From assembly GCA_029261215.1 (NCBI GenBank), contig JAJDBT010000009.1, positions 1 through 48,309 on the forward strand: DNA of 48,309 nt, given 5' to 3'. A model generated the notes under the pieces. It was not told the DNA's origin, searched no databases, and saw nothing but the letters and a program-made list of their open reading frames with translations. The translations under genes and the position numbers were made by a program. Numbering within the stretch: the stretch's first letter is position 1; each line of letters starts with the position of its first letter. Below, one piece after another: positions 36,168-45,620 of the stretch. Source of the DNA: Nitrospirota bacterium. Its GTDB lineage: Bacteria; Nitrospirota; Nitrospiria; SBBL01; JAADHI01.

Positions 36168-37190
36168 TTGCCATTGAATGAGCATGACCCGGTGCGTACC
36201 GAGAATGAGGTCACAAAGCCAACTGAACCGACCCTAAACGGGACAAACCTTGAAGACCTTGCCATTGGTCCTTTCCCTCCGGAGACTCTGGATTCCGAAC
36301 CCTTCGACATTCAAAACCCGACTTCAACAGAAATTGAAAAACCAAAGGGTCGTCATCCCCTCATAGTTCCTGTCATTCTTTTTATCTTAACGGCTTACAC
36401 AACGCTCCTGGCGGGTGCATTTCAGGAAGGGGCGAGTCCCTTTGAAAATCCGATTGAACTCCTTTTGGGTTTTCCCTTCGCGGTGACTCTTCTGCTTATT
36501 CTGTTTTGTCATGAAATGGGACATTACATTGCATCAAGATGTTACGGGGTTCAGGTCACACCGCCTTATTTTGTGCCGGGGCCCTGGTTTCCCTTTGGCA
36601 TTGGAACCTTTGGCGCATTTATTCGGATCAAGTCTCCGATATTTAAAAGGAATGCACTGCTGGATATTGGTGCGGCAGGACCCATTGCAGGGTTTATCGT
36701 ATCTATTTTTGCAGTTGCCATCGGTCTGAATTCATCACAGATTGTCCCTGTATCAACTGATATGGCACTTATCCATTTAGGGGATCCCCTCATTTTCACG
36801 ATGATTGCCACAGCGCTCGGAAAAGTCCCGCCAGAAGGTTATGACCTGGCCTTGAATTCGGTCGCTTTTGCGGGGTGGATTGGGTTTTTTGTGACGACCT
36901 TAAATCTACTGCCTATCGGTCAACTGGACGGCGGCCATATCACCTATGCCCTGCTCGGGAATAAACATCGTTATATTTCCATGGCGGCCATTGTTATTTT
37001 GCTGATGCTCGGATTGAATGGATGGAAAGGCTGGTATCTTTGGGCGATTTTAACTTCCGTGATGGGCGTCAGTCATCCGCCCGTGGTCGATGGCCCGACG
37101 CCACTTGATTTTAAACATCGTATGGTGGCCTTGGCGTCGTTTATTATCTTTGTCGTTACCTTTATGCCGAATCCATTCATGGTGCTTTAA
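36168..37190 (+). CDS. Site-2-type membrane metalloprotease (M50 family)
   Basis: A 340-residue membrane protein starting at TTG 36168. A hydrophilic N-terminus (about 1-60) precedes six or more membrane segments. The zinc site HEMGH lies in ILFCHEMGHYIASRCYGV (near residue 117), and the distal Asp is in NLLPIGQLDGGHITYALLG (near residue 255). The sequence FVPGPWFPFGIGTFGAFIRIKSP resembles the EGY1/SREBP-site-2 protease subgroup. It cuts substrates within the membrane; the substrate is unknown. It forms a two-gene operon with the 60-residue protein and converges on the FAD oxidoreductase gene. Confidence 0.9.
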   Translation: MPLNEHDPVRTENEVTKPTEPTLNGTNLEDLAIGPFPPETLDSEPFDIQNPTSTEIEKPKGRHPLIVPVILFILTAYTTLLAGAFQEGASPFENPIELLLGFPFAVTLLLILFCHEMGHYIASRCYGVQVTPPYFVPGPWFPFGIGTFGAFIRIKSPIFKRNALLDIGAAGPIAGFIVSIFAVAIGLNSSQIVPVSTDMALIHLGDPLIFTMIATALGKVPPEGYDLALNSVAFAGWIGFFVTTLNLLPIGQLDGGHITYALLGNKHRYISMAAIVILLMLGLNGWKGWYLWAILTSVMGVSHPPVVDGPTPLDFKHRMVALASFIIFVVTFMPNPFMVL

Positions 37191-37218
37191 GACAAAAATG
37201 CATTTTAGCTTTTATGAT

Positions 37219-38622
37219 TTAAGCGGACTTTTCGATAATGCCTGAGAGTCGGTGTCCGGCAAGAAAAGGAGCGCCCCAGGCAATAAAGGCCGTTTCTTCT
37301 GAGTCCACAAGATACACATTTTTATAGGCCTTCGGCTGAAGGTAAGTAAGGACTCCTTTCATCACTTCTTTTGAAGTTCCCACACATTCACTCCTCAATA
37401 AAAAGGGCCGGGCGGCGGCTTCCGTTTTTTGGGGATTCTCGACCACCTTCATTTCTGATTCAGAAAAAGGGATGACCCAGTAGAGTCTTTCCAGAATTCT
37501 GTTTTTTAAATATTCCTGAGTCGTTTCCGATAACGCATTCTCACTCTGAAGCAACACCGAAACAACCATGAGACGCTCTTTTGATGATTGGCTTTCTTCG
37601 GTGACGGGGTTCATCCGAATCACGAGCAGATCTTCAACATTTTTGGGGAGATCTTGTCCCCAGGTCATGAGCACCGTATCTTTCATCGGTTCGGGAATCA
37701 AATGTTTAGGGAGTGTAAAATAAAAATCCACCCGCTTTTTTTCCGATGGCTGCGCAACGACAATATGAGCGCTGCTCACCTTCGACCCGTCAGCAAGGGC
37801 AATCCCTTTTATTCTCAGGTTTTGAGGATCTGAAATGGCGCTCACTTTTCCCTTCAGGATCGTCCCCCCACACACTTTAATAAGATGATGAAAAAAGGAG
37901 ACCAGCGTCGGATAACCTTCAGGAAAACAGACTGCGCCCTTTTGTAAAGAGTAAAACAATTGAAGCAGTTCAAATGTAGACCCCGATTCAAGGGGTTTGT
38001 GGTAGGCCCACATAAAAATCAGATTCAGATATTCAAAGACATCTGAAGATAACGAATGTGGATGGAGAAATTCAATCGCGGTACCTTTTTGGTGCTGCTG
38101 GAGCGCCGCCGCGTAATCAATAGCCTTTTTCCATTCATTGATCCGATCCGCCACACCTTCAATTTCTACCTGAGGGAATTGGCCCACCTGCGGATAATAA
38201 AAAGCGGCTTCACGGGATATTTGCCCAAAGAGTGTTTTCAGGTTTTGAGACAGTGGGGCAAACTCACGGGCAAGCTCATCAAAATAAGATTCTTCATCTG
38301 TGTGCAAACTGATTCGGTGTTTTGGCAGGACAACCTGAACCATCGGCGTGACTTTTTGAAATGAAAACCCTTTTTTCTGGAGGCTGGGGATGGGATACGC
38401 GAGTTTTGAAAAAAAACCTTCCATCGCGCCCCATTTTTCGTATCCAAAATAGAGACAGGGCCCCAGAGAAAATTTAAATGTGTCATTGGGACTATTTTGC
38501 GCTGCCGCAGCGTCACCATCAAGCAAGAGAACGGATTTTCCATTTTTGGCAAGCACTGCGGCGGCAGCGAGAGAAGTGAGTCCTTGCCCAACAAAAATAG
38601 CATCGTAATGCTGAACAGTCAT
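37219..38622 (-). CDS. FAD-dependent oxidoreductase, phytoene dehydrogenase-like
   Basis: A 467-residue protein with the Rossmann dinucleotide motif YDAIFVGQGLTSLAAAAVL (about 6-24) followed by VLLLDGD with the ribose-binding acidic residue. The middle part (YPTLVSFFHHLIKVCGGTILKGKVSAI) matches the FAD-domain region of the carotenoid/phytoene dehydrogenase superfamily. The C-terminus NVYLVDSEETAFIAWGAPFLAGHRLSGII resembles the FAD-contacting end of that family, though the usual Gly pattern is weak. The substrate is unknown. It follows ndk on the minus strand by 48 bases. Confidence 0.72.
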   Translation of the reverse strand: MTVQHYDAIFVGQGLTSLAAAAVLAKNGKSVLLLDGDAAAAQNSPNDTFKFSLGPCLYFGYEKWGAMEGFFSKLAYPIPSLQKKGFSFQKVTPMVQVVLPKHRISLHTDEESYFDELAREFAPLSQNLKTLFGQISREAAFYYPQVGQFPQVEIEGVADRINEWKKAIDYAAALQQHQKGTAIEFLHPHSLSSDVFEYLNLIFMWAYHKPLESGSTFELLQLFYSLQKGAVCFPEGYPTLVSFFHHLIKVCGGTILKGKVSAISDPQNLRIKGIALADGSKVSSAHIVVAQPSEKKRVDFYFTLPKHLIPEPMKDTVLMTWGQDLPKNVEDLLVIRMNPVTEESQSSKERLMVVSVLLQSENALSETTQEYLKNRILERLYWVIPFSESEMKVVENPQKTEAAARPFLLRSECVGTSKEVMKGVLTYLQPKAYKNVYLVDSEETAFIAWGAPFLAGHRLSGIIEKSA

Positions 38623-38670
38623 TATAACAGGAGCGACCTCATTGAGAAGGATCAGTGCATAAAATCAGGA

Positions 38671-39069
38671 TCAAGAAAAGAAAAATGCCGTTTCAATCGC
38701 TGCATTTTCCAGAGAATCGGAACCATGCACGGCATTGGCATCGATGCTGTCGGCAAAGTCGGCGCGAATCGTCCCTTTTTCTGCTTCTTTCGGGTTTGTT
38801 GCACCCATTAAAGCGCGATTTTTTACAACCGCATCTTTCCCTTCAAGCACCATGATAAAACAGGGGCCGGAAGACATAAACGCAACCAAGTCCGCAAAAA
38901 AAGGCCTTCCTTTGTGCACTTGATAAAATTCGCCAGCGACCTCTTTCGTCAAGGTCTGCATTCTGGCTTCAACAACTTTGAGTCCGGATGCTTCAAATCT
39001 TGAAATAATCGCGCCAATCACATTTTTTGCGACCGCATCGGGTTTGATGATCGATAATGTTCTTTCCAA
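38671..39069 (-). CDS. ndk: Nucleoside diphosphate kinase
   Basis: A 132-residue enzyme that transfers phosphate between nucleoside tri- and diphosphates through a phosphohistidine. [15 protein letters not shown] opens the chain. The active-site His115 lies in NAVHGSDS, and [21 protein letters not shown] is the conserved region before it. The start is TTG, with AAAGGAG eight bases upstream. Length is slightly below the usual 140. It may be co-transcribed with the FAD oxidoreductase, an unusual pairing. Confidence 0.96.
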   Translation of the reverse strand: MERTLSIIKPDAVAKNVIGAIISRFEASGLKVVEARMQTLTKEVAGEFYQVHKGRPFFADLVAFMSSGPCFIMVLEGKDAVVKNRALMGATNPKEAEKGTIRADFADSIDANAVHGSDSLENAAIETAFFFS

Positions 39070-39198
39070 AATGTCACTCCTTTTTAGCTGAAAATGCCTG
39101 TGAAATCGGCGCTAAAGATAGCCCAATGCTAAAATGATGTCAATTTTTTGTAAAAGTGAGATGCGGCTTCCTAATTGAAATCGACCCGTTTATGTAGA

Positions 39199-39228
39199 TT
39201 GACGGCTTAAAAGAAAAGATGATATAAG
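39199..39228 (+). promoter_or_regulatory. Sigma-70-like promoter of the Met tRNA
   Basis: TTGACG (39199-39204), 18 bases, TATAAG (39223-39228), ending 18 bases before the tRNA. Confidence 0.6.
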
Positions 39229-39246
39229 TGAGCCCCAATTCTCCAT

Positions 39247-39319
39247 GGCGGCGTAGCTCAGTTGGTAGAGCAGATGAATCATAATCATCGGGTCGGGGGT
39301 TCGAGTCCCTCCGCCGCTA
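39247..39319 (+). tRNA. tRNA-Met (CAT anticodon), elongator type
   Basis: All arms pair: acceptor GGCGGCG with CGCCGCT (terminal G-T), D stem GCTC/GAGC, anticodon stem GATGA/TCATC with loop ATCATAA (CAT at 39280-39282), and T stem GGGGG/CCCTC with loop TTCGAGT. The 3' CCA is not encoded: ACCT follows. A CAT anticodon can also belong to initiator or lysidine-modified Ile tRNA. The paired acceptor end argues against the initiator, and the GGCGGCGTAGCTCAG start favours elongator Met. Confidence 0.92.
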
Positions 39320-39432
39320 CCTTAAGCATCAATAAGTGATAATTTCTGCGTGAGTTGACTCACACTATCTGCTCAACAATACGTCGATATTTTTATAGTT
39401 CTCCATAGAGTCAGCCACCGCACTTCTATATT

Positions 39433-40209
39433 TTAAAACCGATATTCCAGGCCTGTGCTGTAAATCGTGTCTGTTTTTTTGACGGTTTGCGGGGGTTGGC
39501 TGTCGTGGGCAATGTTCAACGAAACCTTGAGGCGAAATTGCCCCGATATTTTGACGGACATCGTGAGTTCTTCGCGAAGACGATAGTCTGAAAATGCGTC
39601 AACGACAGGTTGATAATAAGTCGACGTCAAAAAATAGACTTGCTCGTCTATCTGGTGTGTGTAGGTGAAGTAGATATTGAAACGCCAAAAGTGGTCATCC
39701 CCGCCGTCAGTCGTGCCTTTCCGGGCTTCAATGCGCTCTGTTAAATAAAATGCGCCCGCGCCAAAATAAGCCTGGCTTTCAAGACTTTCGTTAAGGGTAT
39801 ACCGTTCCCCCGCACCGATGAGGCCTCGAAAGGAAAGTCTGGAGAACTCATCCCTTGCAGCTTGAACAAACAATTCCTGGGCACGCCATGCGGAAAACTG
39901 GAAGACCCGGCGCACATGTAAAAAGGATCGGTCGGTATCGCGCTTTCCCTGACTTTCTCCATAGGCATAACGCAGAATCAGGAAGTCCGTCTGCTTTCCT
40001 TCTCGAACCTGTATCCGGGTTCCGATATTGGTGCTGAGTTTTTCGGTATTGCCGGAACTGCCACCCACCGAGATTTCCAGCTCTCCGCTGAATCCGTCTT
40101 TTTCATTGATGTGGCGTACCCCTTCAATATTCACAATTGCTTGTGCGGTCAAAGGCCACAAGAGGGGGAAAAATAAAAAAACAGCGATTTTAATGAGGGA
40201 GGCTTTCAT
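39433..40209 (-). CDS. DUF481 family outer-membrane protein
   Basis: A 258-residue exported barrel. The start is the ATG at 40207-40209 (MKASLIKIAVFLFF); a longer frame to 40284 runs through a probable -10 box (TATACT, 40267-40272 on this strand). The signal peptide ends LTAQA. The mature protein begins IVNIEGVRHINEKDGFSGELEISVGGSSGNTEK, typical of the DUF481/YdiY family, and continues with alternating aromatic strands to a terminal LEYRF. Outer-membrane location follows from the family and terminal Phe; the role is unknown. Confidence 0.82.
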   Translation of the reverse strand: MKASLIKIAVFLFFPLLWPLTAQAIVNIEGVRHINEKDGFSGELEISVGGSSGNTEKLSTNIGTRIQVREGKQTDFLILRYAYGESQGKRDTDRSFLHVRRVFQFSAWRAQELFVQAARDEFSRLSFRGLIGAGERYTLNESLESQAYFGAGAFYLTERIEARKGTTDGGDDHFWRFNIYFTYTHQIDEQVYFLTSTYYQPVVDAFSDYRLREELTMSVKISGQFRLKVSLNIAHDSQPPQTVKKTDTIYSTGLEYRF

Positions 40210-40347
40210 GGGAAGGGCTATATCAGGCAGATGGAGTGATCTCGGCAAGCGTTTTTCATCGGGCGCAGTATACCAGAGGGTCAAAGACTTAAAAAAGCCA
40301 AAAATGTTAGAACTTCAATATTTAAGCAGTTAAGTCAACAAGTGAAA

Positions 40348-40377
40348 TTGACCCTGTAGAGAAAGCCGTGATAAGCT
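40348..40377 (+). promoter_or_regulatory. Possible promoter of the nfuA-like gene
   Basis: TTGACC (40348-40353), 18 bases, TAAGCT (40372-40377). The -10 match is weak (4 of 6), but the position, about 50 bases before the gene, is suitable. Confidence 0.35.
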
Positions 40378-40425
40378 GTGTGCAGGTTTCACAGAGGGAT
40401 CAGACCTCCCTCAATTTAAGGAGAT

Positions 40426-41052
40426 ATGCCGAAAATGATCGAAATTACAGATTATGCAAAAAAACGAATCACGGTTTTAATGCAGGACCAGATCGATAAT
40501 CACAACAAAAAAATATCGGGTCTACGCCTGACCATGAGCGGAAAAGTCCCAAACATCGAATATGCCTTGGCTTTTGTCGAAGCCGGCAAAGAGGAACTGG
40601 GCGATATTTCCGTTGAAGCAAACGGCGTTAAAGTCTTTATGGAACTGAAAAACGGGAAATTTCTGGAAGATGTGAAGATTGACTTCCTTCAAACACTTCA
40701 GCAAACAGGCTTTAAAGTCGAAAATCCTAAAGTCATTCCAGAACAACCGGCGGCTCCCACAACACCGGCCAACCTGGATACGCCAGAGGCGATTGCCGTT
40801 CAAAAAGTGCTCGACACCGAAATCAATCCCGGCGTGGCCTCACACGGGGGGCACATTACCCTCATTGATGTAAAAGACCAGGTTGCCTATGTTCAGCTGG
40901 GTGGCGGATGTCAGGGCTGCGGCATGGCAAGCGTGACCCTTCAACAAGGCGTGATTACGGCGATTCAAAAAGCAGTCCCCTCGATCACCAATGTGATGGA
41001 TGTGACCGATCATGCGGGTGGGGCGAACCCCTATTTCAGCCCCGGAAAATAA
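40426..41052 (+). CDS. NfuA-like iron-sulfur cluster carrier
   Basis: A 208-residue protein. The N-terminal half (ITDYAKKRITVLMQDQ... FMELKNGKFLEDVKIDF) has the A-type scaffold (IscA/HesB) fold without its cysteines, as in NfuA. An Ala/Pro linker leads to the NifU C-terminal domain (about 125-198) with Cys162-x-x-Cys165 in GGGCQGCGMASVTL, which binds a [4Fe-4S] cluster between two subunits. NfuA delivers clusters to target enzymes. Start choice: ATG 40426 is two bases from AAGGAG and ATG 40435 eleven, so the second may be used. The ATP-grasp gene follows almost directly. Confidence 0.85.
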   Translation: MPKMIEITDYAKKRITVLMQDQIDNHNKKISGLRLTMSGKVPNIEYALAFVEAGKEELGDISVEANGVKVFMELKNGKFLEDVKIDFLQTLQQTGFKVENPKVIPEQPAAPTTPANLDTPEAIAVQKVLDTEINPGVASHGGHITLIDVKDQVAYVQLGGGCQGCGMASVTLQQGVITAIQKAVPSITNVMDVTDHAGGANPYFSPGK

Positions 41053-41057
41053 TTTCA

Positions 41058-42314
41058 TTGGGGCAGCACCTCCTTCTTCTCATTCCCAGTGATTCCTATC
41101 GCGCGGCCGACTTTCTTGCAGCGGCTGACGCGGTGGGAATGGATGTTGTCGTCGCCTGCGACCAAAACCAAACACTGGAACACACCGTTTCGGGCAAACT
41201 ACTCACCCTCAATTTTCTGGATTTAACCAGATCGACTCAGCGTGTTCTATCCTTTTCAGAACACTATCCCATCGTCGCCGTCGTCCCAACAGAAGACCGT
41301 GCAACGTCCCTGGCTTCGGTACTGTCTAAAGCGCTCAACCTGCCCCACAACACCCTTGCCGCCGTTGAAGCCGCCAATAATAAAAAAATCCTTCGGGAAC
41401 GACTAAAACAAGCAGGGCTTCCCTGTCCGGATTTTCAGGTGTATTCAAGCGCCTTGTGGCCCGAGACCATCGCCGACGGTCTTGACTATCCCGTCGTTCT
41501 CAAACCCACAGGACTCTCTGGAAGCCAAGGCGTCATTCGAGCCAACGGGCCGGATGAATTTGTGGCCGCATTTCAACGCATCAAACGCTTATTTGATGAT
41601 CCCGATATCATTCGCAGAAAAGGAGAACACCCCGAAGAAATCCTTGTCGAACAATACATCCCTGGAAAAGAAGTGGCCCTGGAAGGATTTTTACTCAAGG
41701 GCGCGCTTTCATGTTTGGCCCTTTTTGATAAACCCGACCCGCTTGAAGGCCCGTATTTTGAAGAAACCATTTATGTCACCCCTTCACGGATACCTCACCT
41801 CTTACAACAAAGCATCACCACGACTGTGGCCAAAAGTGCTGAGGCGCTTGGATTGACAGAAGGGCCGATTCATGCCGAAATTCGTATCGATCAAAACACA
41901 CCCTATGTCATTGAGCTTGCCGCCCGCTCTATCGGGGGCCGCTGCGCCAGCGTTCTACGGTTCGGTACCGGGTTTTCCCTGGAAGAGATCATCATCCGGC
42001 ATGCATTGGGAAAACCTCTGCCCTCTCTTGAGCGTGAAAAACAGGCGGCAGGGGTGATGATGATCCCCATTCCGCAGGCTGGGATTTTGAAAGAAATTAA
42101 AGGACTCCCTATCGCGAAACAGGTCACGGGAATAAACGACATTGAGATAACTGCACTCGTAGGACAATCGCTTGTGCCCTTACCCGAAGGCCGCCACTAT
42201 CTCGGGTTTATCTTCGCCAAAGGGAAAACCCCCGAATTCGTCGAAAGCGCCCTGCGGCAGGCCCATCAAAAACTCACTTTTGTGATTGATCCGTCACACG
42301 ACATACATCCCTAA
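41058..42314 (+). CDS. ATP-grasp ligase, carbamoyl-phosphate-synthase-like
   Basis: A 418-residue protein starting at TTG 41058, five bases after the previous stop; earlier in-frame starts would lie inside the NfuA gene. The N-terminal pre-ATP-grasp region (HLLLLIPSDSYRAADFLAAADAVG) is Rossmann-like. The ATP-grasp domain includes NNKKILRERLKQAGLPCPDF, YPVVLKPTGLSGSQGV, EILVEQYIPGKEVALEGF and the metal-binding HAEIRIDQNTPYVIELAARSIGG. Family members join an acid to an amine using ATP; substrates here are unknown. It is coupled to the iron-sulfur carrier gene. Confidence 0.85.
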   Translation: MGQHLLLLIPSDSYRAADFLAAADAVGMDVVVACDQNQTLEHTVSGKLLTLNFLDLTRSTQRVLSFSEHYPIVAVVPTEDRATSLASVLSKALNLPHNTLAAVEAANNKKILRERLKQAGLPCPDFQVYSSALWPETIADGLDYPVVLKPTGLSGSQGVIRANGPDEFVAAFQRIKRLFDDPDIIRRKGEHPEEILVEQYIPGKEVALEGFLLKGALSCLALFDKPDPLEGPYFEETIYVTPSRIPHLLQQSITTTVAKSAEALGLTEGPIHAEIRIDQNTPYVIELAARSIGGRCASVLRFGTGFSLEEIIIRHALGKPLPSLEREKQAAGVMMIPIPQAGILKEIKGLPIAKQVTGINDIEITALVGQSLVPLPEGRHYLGFIFAKGKTPEFVESALRQAHQKLTFVIDPSHDIHP

Positions 42315-42451
42315 TTTTTACGGTCAGTTCTTTTTCTGACGATAAGGCCATTGTGGTGTTCCAAAACATCTCAATCACCCCTGTTCTTAAAGAAAATTGC
42401 TTTTTATAAGCAGTTGTGGTTGACTGTTCCCAGTACACGGAGAGAAACCAT

Positions 42452-42913
42452 TTGAAAAAATATCTATCTGTTCAAGGTATGGGGATTTTTACCCTTCTCT
42501 TTTCGATGCTGCTTTTGCCGATGCTTCATCTTCACCCGGCCTACGCGCATGTCTCTGGCGAATTGGAAGGGCACCATCATCAGGCAGCGATTCATGCCGA
42601 TTTTTTTCCTCATGCGACGCATGGACATAAACATCAAGTACATCATGATCAAAATGTGTTGGATGTCGCTGTTTCAATAGAGATCTCGCATCACTCTCTC
42701 TCCCAAATCGACCTCTTTTCGCTCCATGTCGGTCGATCGCTTCAATCGGCCTCACTCTTCAAAAAACAGCCGCTTGCCCTGGTTCAGGATGTATCCTTAC
42801 CGCCCACCTATTCCCAGCTTCAAAAAGGAATCCTGTTACAACAACAGGCTCCTCCGTTACAAATTATCCAGTTTTCACCCCCGACGCTTCGCGCGCCACC
42901 CTATTTCGTATAA
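42452..42913 (+). CDS. Histidine-rich exported protein
   Basis: A 153-residue precursor. TTG 42452 has GGAGAG eight bases upstream; a GTG at 42416 lacks one. The signal peptide ends PAYA, and the mature chain begins HVSGELEGHHHQ. Over the first 50 mature residues about one in four is His (GHHHQ, HATHGHKHQVHHDQN), which suggests metal binding in the periplasm. The rest is Leu/Gln/Ser-rich with a Pro-rich end. It resembles the His-rich leader proteins found ahead of CusCBA/CzcCBA operons, but no named family was recognised. It lies 90 bases before the efflux genes. Confidence 0.75.
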   Translation: MKKYLSVQGMGIFTLLFSMLLLPMLHLHPAYAHVSGELEGHHHQAAIHADFFPHATHGHKHQVHHDQNVLDVAVSIEISHHSLSQIDLFSLHVGRSLQSASLFKKQPLALVQDVSLPPTYSQLQKGILLQQQAPPLQIIQFSPPTLRAPPYFV

Positions 42914-43002
42914 AACATCCGTTTTTTTAATCTTTAATCCCTAAAATCGTTCGCTCTTTTCTGTAAAAGTGCGTTCTTTTTTTGAATCTCGCGGAGGAAT
43001 CA

Positions 43003-44418
43003 ATGTATTTGAGTACCCGAATCGTGCTCAGTCTTGCCTTGGCAGCAACACTCACAGCCTGTGCGCCACAGCCTGAACAGATGACCTGGCCCACACCACG
43101 TCCTCTGGGTCAGGACATCCCGGTTTTTCAACCACCGACAACATCCGAAGAAAACGCAAAAACACCGCCTTTTCTGGAGGTACCCGGTGCGGAGCTCACA
43201 TTAAAAACGGCGCTCACGCTGGCCCTGATCCATAACCCGGAACTCAAAAGTTTTTCCTGGGCGGTCCGCGCCCGTGAGGCAGGCGCACTGCAAGCCGGTC
43301 TTTTCCCCAACCCCGAACTGGACATCAACATCGAAAACGTTGCGGGATCAGGCGCTTTTAACGACACAGCCCAAGCCGAAACGACCATTCAATTGAGTCA
43401 GTTGATCGAACTGGGCGGAAAACGCGCTGCCCGGACGCGAAGTGCTGTGCTCGAACAAAATCTATCTGCCTGGGATTATGAGATCAAGCGCATGGAGGTA
43501 TTTACCCAGGTCTCAAAAGCCTTCACCAAGGCCTTGAGTGCGCAGGAAGGTCTTGCCTTAATGGAAGAAGTACTCCAGATTGGCCAAAAGGTTGTGGAAA
43601 CCGTTTCAGCACGGGTCCAAGCCGGGAAAGCATCCCCCGTGGAAGAAACCAAAGTCAGAGTCACCCTGGCCTCTCTTAATATTAAACTGGGACGTGCCCA
43701 ACGAGAATTGATGCTTTCGCGTAAAAACCTGGCCGCAACCTGGGGCAGCAACAGTCCGCGATTTGAGCGGGTTCTAGGACAGCTTGATGCGGTCTCTGAC
43801 ATCCCTACTCAGGAAACATTGGCGCAAGCCCTGTCCCAAAATCCGGAACTGGCCCGCTGGGCGGTTGAAATTTCAACACGTCAAACAGCTGTTTCGCTTG
43901 AAAAAAGTAAAGCCATTCCGGATGTGACCCTCAGTGGCGGTTTCCGGCGTTTGAATGGATCAGATGATGATGCCTTTGTCTTTGGTCTTTCTTTTCCCTT
44001 GCCTCTCTTCAACCGCAATCAGGGCGGAACGCTCGAAGCCCGGCACGAATTGGCAAAGGCCGAAGAAGCCCGGCGTGCGGCAGAAATCCAGCTAAATAAC
44101 AATCTAAATGCCGTCTACAATACTCTGGCGGCGGCGCAAGCTGAACTAAAGGCGCTCAATCAACAAGTACTTCCCGGTGCAAATCGTGCTTTTGAAGCGG
44201 TGAACGAAGGCTATCGTTTAGGGAAATTCAGCCTCATGGATGTCCTGGATGCCCAGCGCACGATTTCGGATTCAAAAATGCAATATCTGGAAACCTTGAC
44301 AAATTATTATCTGGCGCTGGCTGATCTGGAACAGTTGATTGGCACATCCATTTCGTCTCAGGCGGACAGCGCCAACAAAAAAAATCCCGCGATGCAACAG
44401 AAGGAGGGCGCTCAATGA
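43003..44418 (+). CDS. TolC-type outer-membrane factor (CusC/CzcC-like)
   Basis: A 471-residue lipoprotein: the start is ATG 43003 (GGAGG upstream), with lipobox LTAC. Two repeated OEP halves are visible, the first with LTLKTALTLALIHNPELKSFSW and LFPNPELDINIEN, the second with LAQALSQNPELARWAVEI, IPDVTLSGGFR and GKFSLMDVLDAQRTI. These form the trimeric outer-membrane channel of a tripartite efflux pump. Its stop overlaps the next start (44415), so the three efflux genes are translationally coupled. Confidence 0.92.
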   Translation: MYLSTRIVLSLALAATLTACAPQPEQMTWPTPRPLGQDIPVFQPPTTSEENAKTPPFLEVPGAELTLKTALTLALIHNPELKSFSWAVRAREAGALQAGLFPNPELDINIENVAGSGAFNDTAQAETTIQLSQLIELGGKRAARTRSAVLEQNLSAWDYEIKRMEVFTQVSKAFTKALSAQEGLALMEEVLQIGQKVVETVSARVQAGKASPVEETKVRVTLASLNIKLGRAQRELMLSRKNLAATWGSNSPRFERVLGQLDAVSDIPTQETLAQALSQNPELARWAVEISTRQTAVSLEKSKAIPDVTLSGGFRRLNGSDDDAFVFGLSFPLPLFNRNQGGTLEARHELAKAEEARRAAEIQLNNNLNAVYNTLAAAQAELKALNQQVLPGANRAFEAVNEGYRLGKFSLMDVLDAQRTISDSKMQYLETLTNYYLALADLEQLIGTSISSQADSANKKNPAMQQKEGAQ

Positions 44419-45620
44419 ACATTTTTTCAAAGATGACGATCATAAAATCCGCATGGGGACTCTCACTGCTTGCATTCACACTGGGATACGCGATGCCACT
44501 CCAAACCGCCAAAGCGCAGGGAACAGACACTGCATCTGCTGTAAATCTCACCCTGACGGATGAGGTCATTAAAAATGCACAAATCACTCTTGAAACCGCA
44601 GGACCGGGTCATATAAAAACCGACTTGAGTTTTCCTGGGCAGGTCACATTAAACACCGACAAAGTCGTACAAGTCGTGCCCAGGTTGAGCGGGGTAGTGA
44701 CGGAGATCCGCAAAACCCTGGGGGATGTCGTCAAAAAAAATGAAGTTATTGCCGTCATCGAAAGCCGCGAGTTGGCCAACGCCAAAAGTGATTACATCGA
44801 AGCAGTCAGTCGTCTTGAATTTGTCCAGGTTTCTTTTGCCAGAGAAGAGTCCCTTTTAAAACAGAAAATCTCATCAAAAGAAGACTTCCTTATCAGCCGT
44901 CAGGCTTTGCAGGAAGCCGCGCTCAATAAACAATTGACGGGACAAAAGCTGCTCGCCCTGGGCCTGAAACCTGCGGAACTTGCCGGCCTCGTAAGCGTGC
45001 CAAAAAACGAGAAAAACAGCGGGGGCGTTTCAGGTTTATCGCTGACACATTTTGAGATCCGGGCTCAAAGCGCCGGCATGGTCATTGAAAAAAATGTCCT
45101 GTTGGGCGAAGCCGTGGACGAAAAAACGCCGCTTTTTTCACTGGCCGATATGGAAAGCGTCTGGGTCGATGCCAGGGTGCTGGCAAAGGATTTAAACCTG
45201 CTCAAGCTGGGTCAAAAGACAAAAATAACCTCTAAAAATGCGGGTCTGGAAGGACTGGGAGAAGTCATCTACATCGGCGCACGTTTTGATGAAAAGACAC
45301 AAATGGGCATGGTGCGCATCCGCGTTCAAAACCCAGACAACAAATGGCGGCCCGGACTCTTTGTAACGGTGGATTTACTCCGCAAAGAAGTGTCGGCGCC
45401 TGTGGCGGTTCCCATGGAGGCAATCCAGGTCATCGGGGATCGCAATGCCGTTTTTGTTCAAATCGGAAAACGCTTTGAAGTGCGTCCGGTGACACTTGGA
45501 ATTTCCGATGGACGGCAGGTCGAAATTCTGGAAGGGCTTGCGGGCGGAGAGCAGGTCGTGACCCGCAACAGCTTTGTCATTAAGGCCGAATGGCTCAAAA
45601 ACGGGGGGGCATTGCAATGA
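44415..45620 (+). CDS. RND periplasmic adaptor (CusB/CzcB-like)
   Basis: A 401-residue membrane-fusion protein. The signal peptide ends TAKAQ. Order: barrel-sandwich (biotinyl-lipoyl-like) half with VVPRLSGVVTEIRKTLGDVVKKNEVIAVIESREL, a helical hairpin (about 125-190), the second lipoyl half HFEIRAQSAGMVIEKNVLLGEAVDEKTPLFSLADMESVWVD, then beta-barrel and membrane-proximal domains (WRPGLFVTVDL to VVTRNSFVIKAEWLKNGGAL). It joins the inner-membrane pump to the outer-membrane channel. The N-terminal Met metal-binding cluster of CusB is not evident. Confidence 0.92.
   Translation: MNIFSKMTIIKSAWGLSLLAFTLGYAMPLQTAKAQGTDTASAVNLTLTDEVIKNAQITLETAGPGHIKTDLSFPGQVTLNTDKVVQVVPRLSGVVTEIRKTLGDVVKKNEVIAVIESRELANAKSDYIEAVSRLEFVQVSFAREESLLKQKISSKEDFLISRQALQEAALNKQLTGQKLLALGLKPAELAGLVSVPKNEKNSGGVSGLSLTHFEIRAQSAGMVIEKNVLLGEAVDEKTPLFSLADMESVWVDARVLAKDLNLLKLGQKTKITSKNAGLEGLGEVIYIGARFDEKTQMGMVRIRVQNPDNKWRPGLFVTVDLLRKEVSAPVAVPMEAIQVIGDRNAVFVQIGKRFEVRPVTLGISDGRQVEILEGLAGGEQVVTRNSFVIKAEWLKNGGALQ

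Noticed and set aside
39247-39319. Initiator or Ile2 tRNA
   Set aside because: The anticodon CAT is shared, but the acceptor end is paired and the stem sequences fit elongator Met better.
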